Shown: positions 62,522 to 64,000 of the stretch, piece after piece | How the letters are laid out: each line of letters begins with the position of its first letter | Position numbering within the stretch: position 1 is the stretch's first letter | NCBI RefSeq assembly: GCF_037414475.1 | Contig: NZ_CP147913.1 | Location: 6,260,001 to 6,324,000, forward strand | Direction of reading: 5' to 3' | Length of the DNA: 64,000 nucleotides | DNA from: Myxococcus stipitatus | Lineage (GTDB): Bacteria; Myxococcota; Myxococcia; Myxococcales; Myxococcaceae | Made by a program: the position numbers and the translations under genes | The notes under the pieces: generated by a model | The model's database searches: none | Seen by the model: only the letters and a program-made list of their open reading frames with translations | Told to the model about the DNA's origin: nothing

Positions 62522-63313
62522 TCACGGTGAGGGCACCGCCGGAGGGTCGGGCAGCAGCGTGAGCGGGGGGCGCGGCGGGGCGTCCGCGTAGACGCCCCGG
62601 TACTCGGGCGTCAGCAGCTTCGCCACCCGGCGCATCATCGCATCCACCAGCGCCTGTCTGGGGTCCTCCGCGCCGGCAATCTCCGGCTCCAGGTCCTCCA
62701 CGCGGAACGAGGGGCCGATACGGATGCGGACGTTCGCGCGATACAGCCGCTCGCCGCCCATGTCCCCGTCGTCGATGGGCATCAGCTTCTCCGTCCCCAT
62801 CAACGCGATGGGCACCACCGGCACGCCCGCGCGCTTCGCGATGAGTGACACGCCCTTCTTGGCCTGCTGCAGCTCACCCGTCCGGCTGCGCGCGCCCTCA
62901 GGGAAGATGAGCACGGAGTCGCCGCCCTTGAGGGTCTCCACCGCCCGGCGCATGGCCTCGATGTCCGGCGAGTTGGGCTTGATGGCAATCGTGTCCATCG
63001 TCTCCGACGCCAGCCGTGTCATCACCGTGCTCTGCAGCTTCACGCCCGCCATGAAGTACAGCTTGCGAGGACGGAAGGCGCGAAAGAGCGTGAAGCCATC
63101 CGCGTTGGAGAGGTGGTTGCAGATGTAGAGGCAGGGCTCGTCCAGGAGGAAGCCCCGGCCCTCCACCTGCTCTTCAGCCAGCACATCCCACACGCTGTCC
63201 ATCAGCGTACGCACCACAATGCGCCGGGGGCCTTCCGGCAGTCGGGCCATCAGGGAAAAGAGAATGCGGAGCACGCGTCGGTCGCCTCCACCTCGGGGAC
63301 GGCCCGAGAGCAT
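62522..63313 (-). CDS. 1-acyl-glycerol-3-phosphate acyltransferase (PlsC family)
   Basis: 263 aa. ICNHLSNADG provides the catalytic NHxxxxD, VLIFPEGARSRTGELQQAKKG the FPEG(T/A)RS substrate motif, and VPVVPIALMGT the third block. It acylates lysophosphatidate or a similar lipid at the membrane. A charged N-terminus precedes a weak hydrophobic stretch (RVLRILFSLMARL). ATG 63313 is chosen; the longer frame upstream looks non-coding. The C-terminal Pro-rich tail is disordered. Confidence 0.9.
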   Translation of the reverse strand: MLSGRPRGGGDRRVLRILFSLMARLPEGPRRIVVRTLMDSVWDVLAEEQVEGRGFLLDEPCLYICNHLSNADGFTLFRAFRPRKLYFMAGVKLQSTVMTRLASETMDTIAIKPNSPDIEAMRRAVETLKGGDSVLIFPEGARSRTGELQQAKKGVSLIAKRAGVPVVPIALMGTEKLMPIDDGDMGGERLYRANVRIRIGPSFRVEDLEPEIAGAEDPRQALVDAMMRRVAKLLTPEYRGVYADAPPRPPLTLLPDPPAVPSP

Positions 63314-63580
63314 GGACCGGCTGGAGCCTGGATGTCCGGCCGTTGTGGCCTGGACTTTCAAGCAGCCCCACTGGCCACCAGAAGATGTAGTGCCATGGGC
63401 GTCTCGGGTCAGCGCCCACATGCGTCCCGCCCGCGCCCGCCCGGTGGGCCGTCATGCAGCCAACGCTCCGGACCGACTGGGGGACGAGGTGCCCACCTTG
63501 GTGTGACCCGTCCGTGGCCTTCGCTGCCTGTATGAACCCCATCGGCGTGCACCCTGGGTTTGCGCTAAGGGAGGAAGCCT

Positions 63581-64000
63581 ATGAGCGCCGAAGCCACCCC
63601 CTCGCGCAGCAGGAAGCCCGTGGAGTACGAGGTCACCGTCGACCGTGTGCGGATGGACACACACGACACCGCCACCCTCTTCCTCGACTTTGGAGACACC
63701 CCGCCGGACTACAAGGCCGGGCAGTTCATCAACATCGACCCCCACCAGTTCCTCGCGCTCGGCCGGCTGTCCGCCTATCTCCAGGAGCAGAAGGGGCGCA
63801 AGGAGCCGCAGCGCTCGTACTCCATGGCCTCCGCGCCCCACGAGCGGCACGTGGCCATCACCGTGAAGGACGAGGAGTTCATCCCCGGCCTCACCCGCTA
63901 CCCGCCGCTCCTGTCGCCCTACCTCGTGCACGGCAGGCTCACGGGCGCGCGCATCAAGGTTCTGGGCTTCATGGGGCCGTACGTCCTGCCCGAGGACGTG
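63581..64000 (+). CDS. Ferredoxin/flavodoxin-NAD(P)H reductase-type oxidoreductase (partial)
   Basis: The first 140 codons are present; the window ends inside the gene. VDRVRMDTHDTATLFLDFG, YKAGQFINID and RSYSMASAPHERHVAITVKDEEF form the FAD-binding barrel of the ferredoxin reductase family (RxYS contacts FAD). An insert of about 20 residues (FLALGRLSAYLQEQKGRKEP) before RSYSMAS is noteworthy. The NAD-binding half and any fused ferredoxin domain lie beyond the window. GGGAGG precedes ATG 63581. Confidence 0.87.
   Translation, partial: MSAEATPSRSRKPVEYEVTVDRVRMDTHDTATLFLDFGDTPPDYKAGQFINIDPHQFLALGRLSAYLQEQKGRKEPQRSYSMASAPHERHVAITVKDEEFIPGLTRYPPLLSPYLVHGRLTGARIKVLGFMGPYVLPEDV

Overview
The window is very GC-rich, gene-dense bacterial chromosome. 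It looks like a member of the Myxococcaceae (Myxococcus/Corallococcus group). The evidence is a TIGR02265/DUF2378-type protein known from myxobacteria, a Hanks-type Ser/Thr kinase, an accessory chemosensory cluster with a hybrid CheA, many lipoprotein and outer-membrane genes, and heavy use of GTG starts with ATGA/GTGA stop-start overlaps. The genus is an inference; no rRNA or tRNA gene is visible.

Region by region. 0.3-11.2 kb: a small HNH endonuclease gene, then the tryptophan pathway split into trpE-trpG (+) and an oppositely oriented aroF-trpD-trpC-trpF-trpB-trpA operon (-), with a histidine phosphatase gene between them. Between trpC and trpF, the trpC 3' end has been tandemly duplicated, and this created a small ORF coupled to both neighbours. 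A perfect 20-bp palindrome lies between aroF and a divergent FAD-dependent amine-oxidase-like gene. 11.4-20.2 kb: a protein with a histone-H1-like tail, htpG, a secreted tandem CBM21-like protein, an M49-like zinc peptidase, a CrtW-like membrane oxygenase, msrP-msrQ and a single-domain response regulator. 20.3-27.4 kb: a translationally coupled operon encoding a Ser/Thr kinase with a PEGA domain, a TPR-TonB-dependent receptor fusion and a lipoprotein, divergent from a leaderless BtuF-like protein and an OsmC protein.

27.4-41.2 kb: a SULT-type sulfotransferase; an HxlR regulator divergent from an MFS exporter with twin operators between them; a BamA-like outer-membrane protein; a UPF0489 protein; a DPP IV-like peptidase; a cold-shock protein; sucAB; and an InhA-type enoyl-ACP reductase. 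41.3-49.3 kb: a complete chemosensory operon (response regulator, receiver-CheW, CheR, CheW, hybrid CheA, CheB, MCP) closed by a strong intrinsic terminator. 49.4-56.0 kb: clpA-clpS with three upstream genes, then nfuA-like and methyltransferase genes. 56.0-58.2 kb: a lower-GC foreign island with a decayed IS5-family transposase and a Doc/Fic-type gene. 58.2-64.0 kb: an RluA-family pseudouridine synthase, an amino-acid permease, a THUMP rRNA-type methyltransferase, a PlsC acyltransferase and a ferredoxin/flavodoxin reductase cut by the window end.

Core metabolism (Trp, TCA, Clp, HtpG, Msr) is ordinary. The most unusual items are the trpC-trpF duplication, the kinase/TonB-receptor operon, the Doc-like protein with an extra C-terminal domain, the probable CTG start at nfuA-methyltransferase, and the InhA-like reductase.
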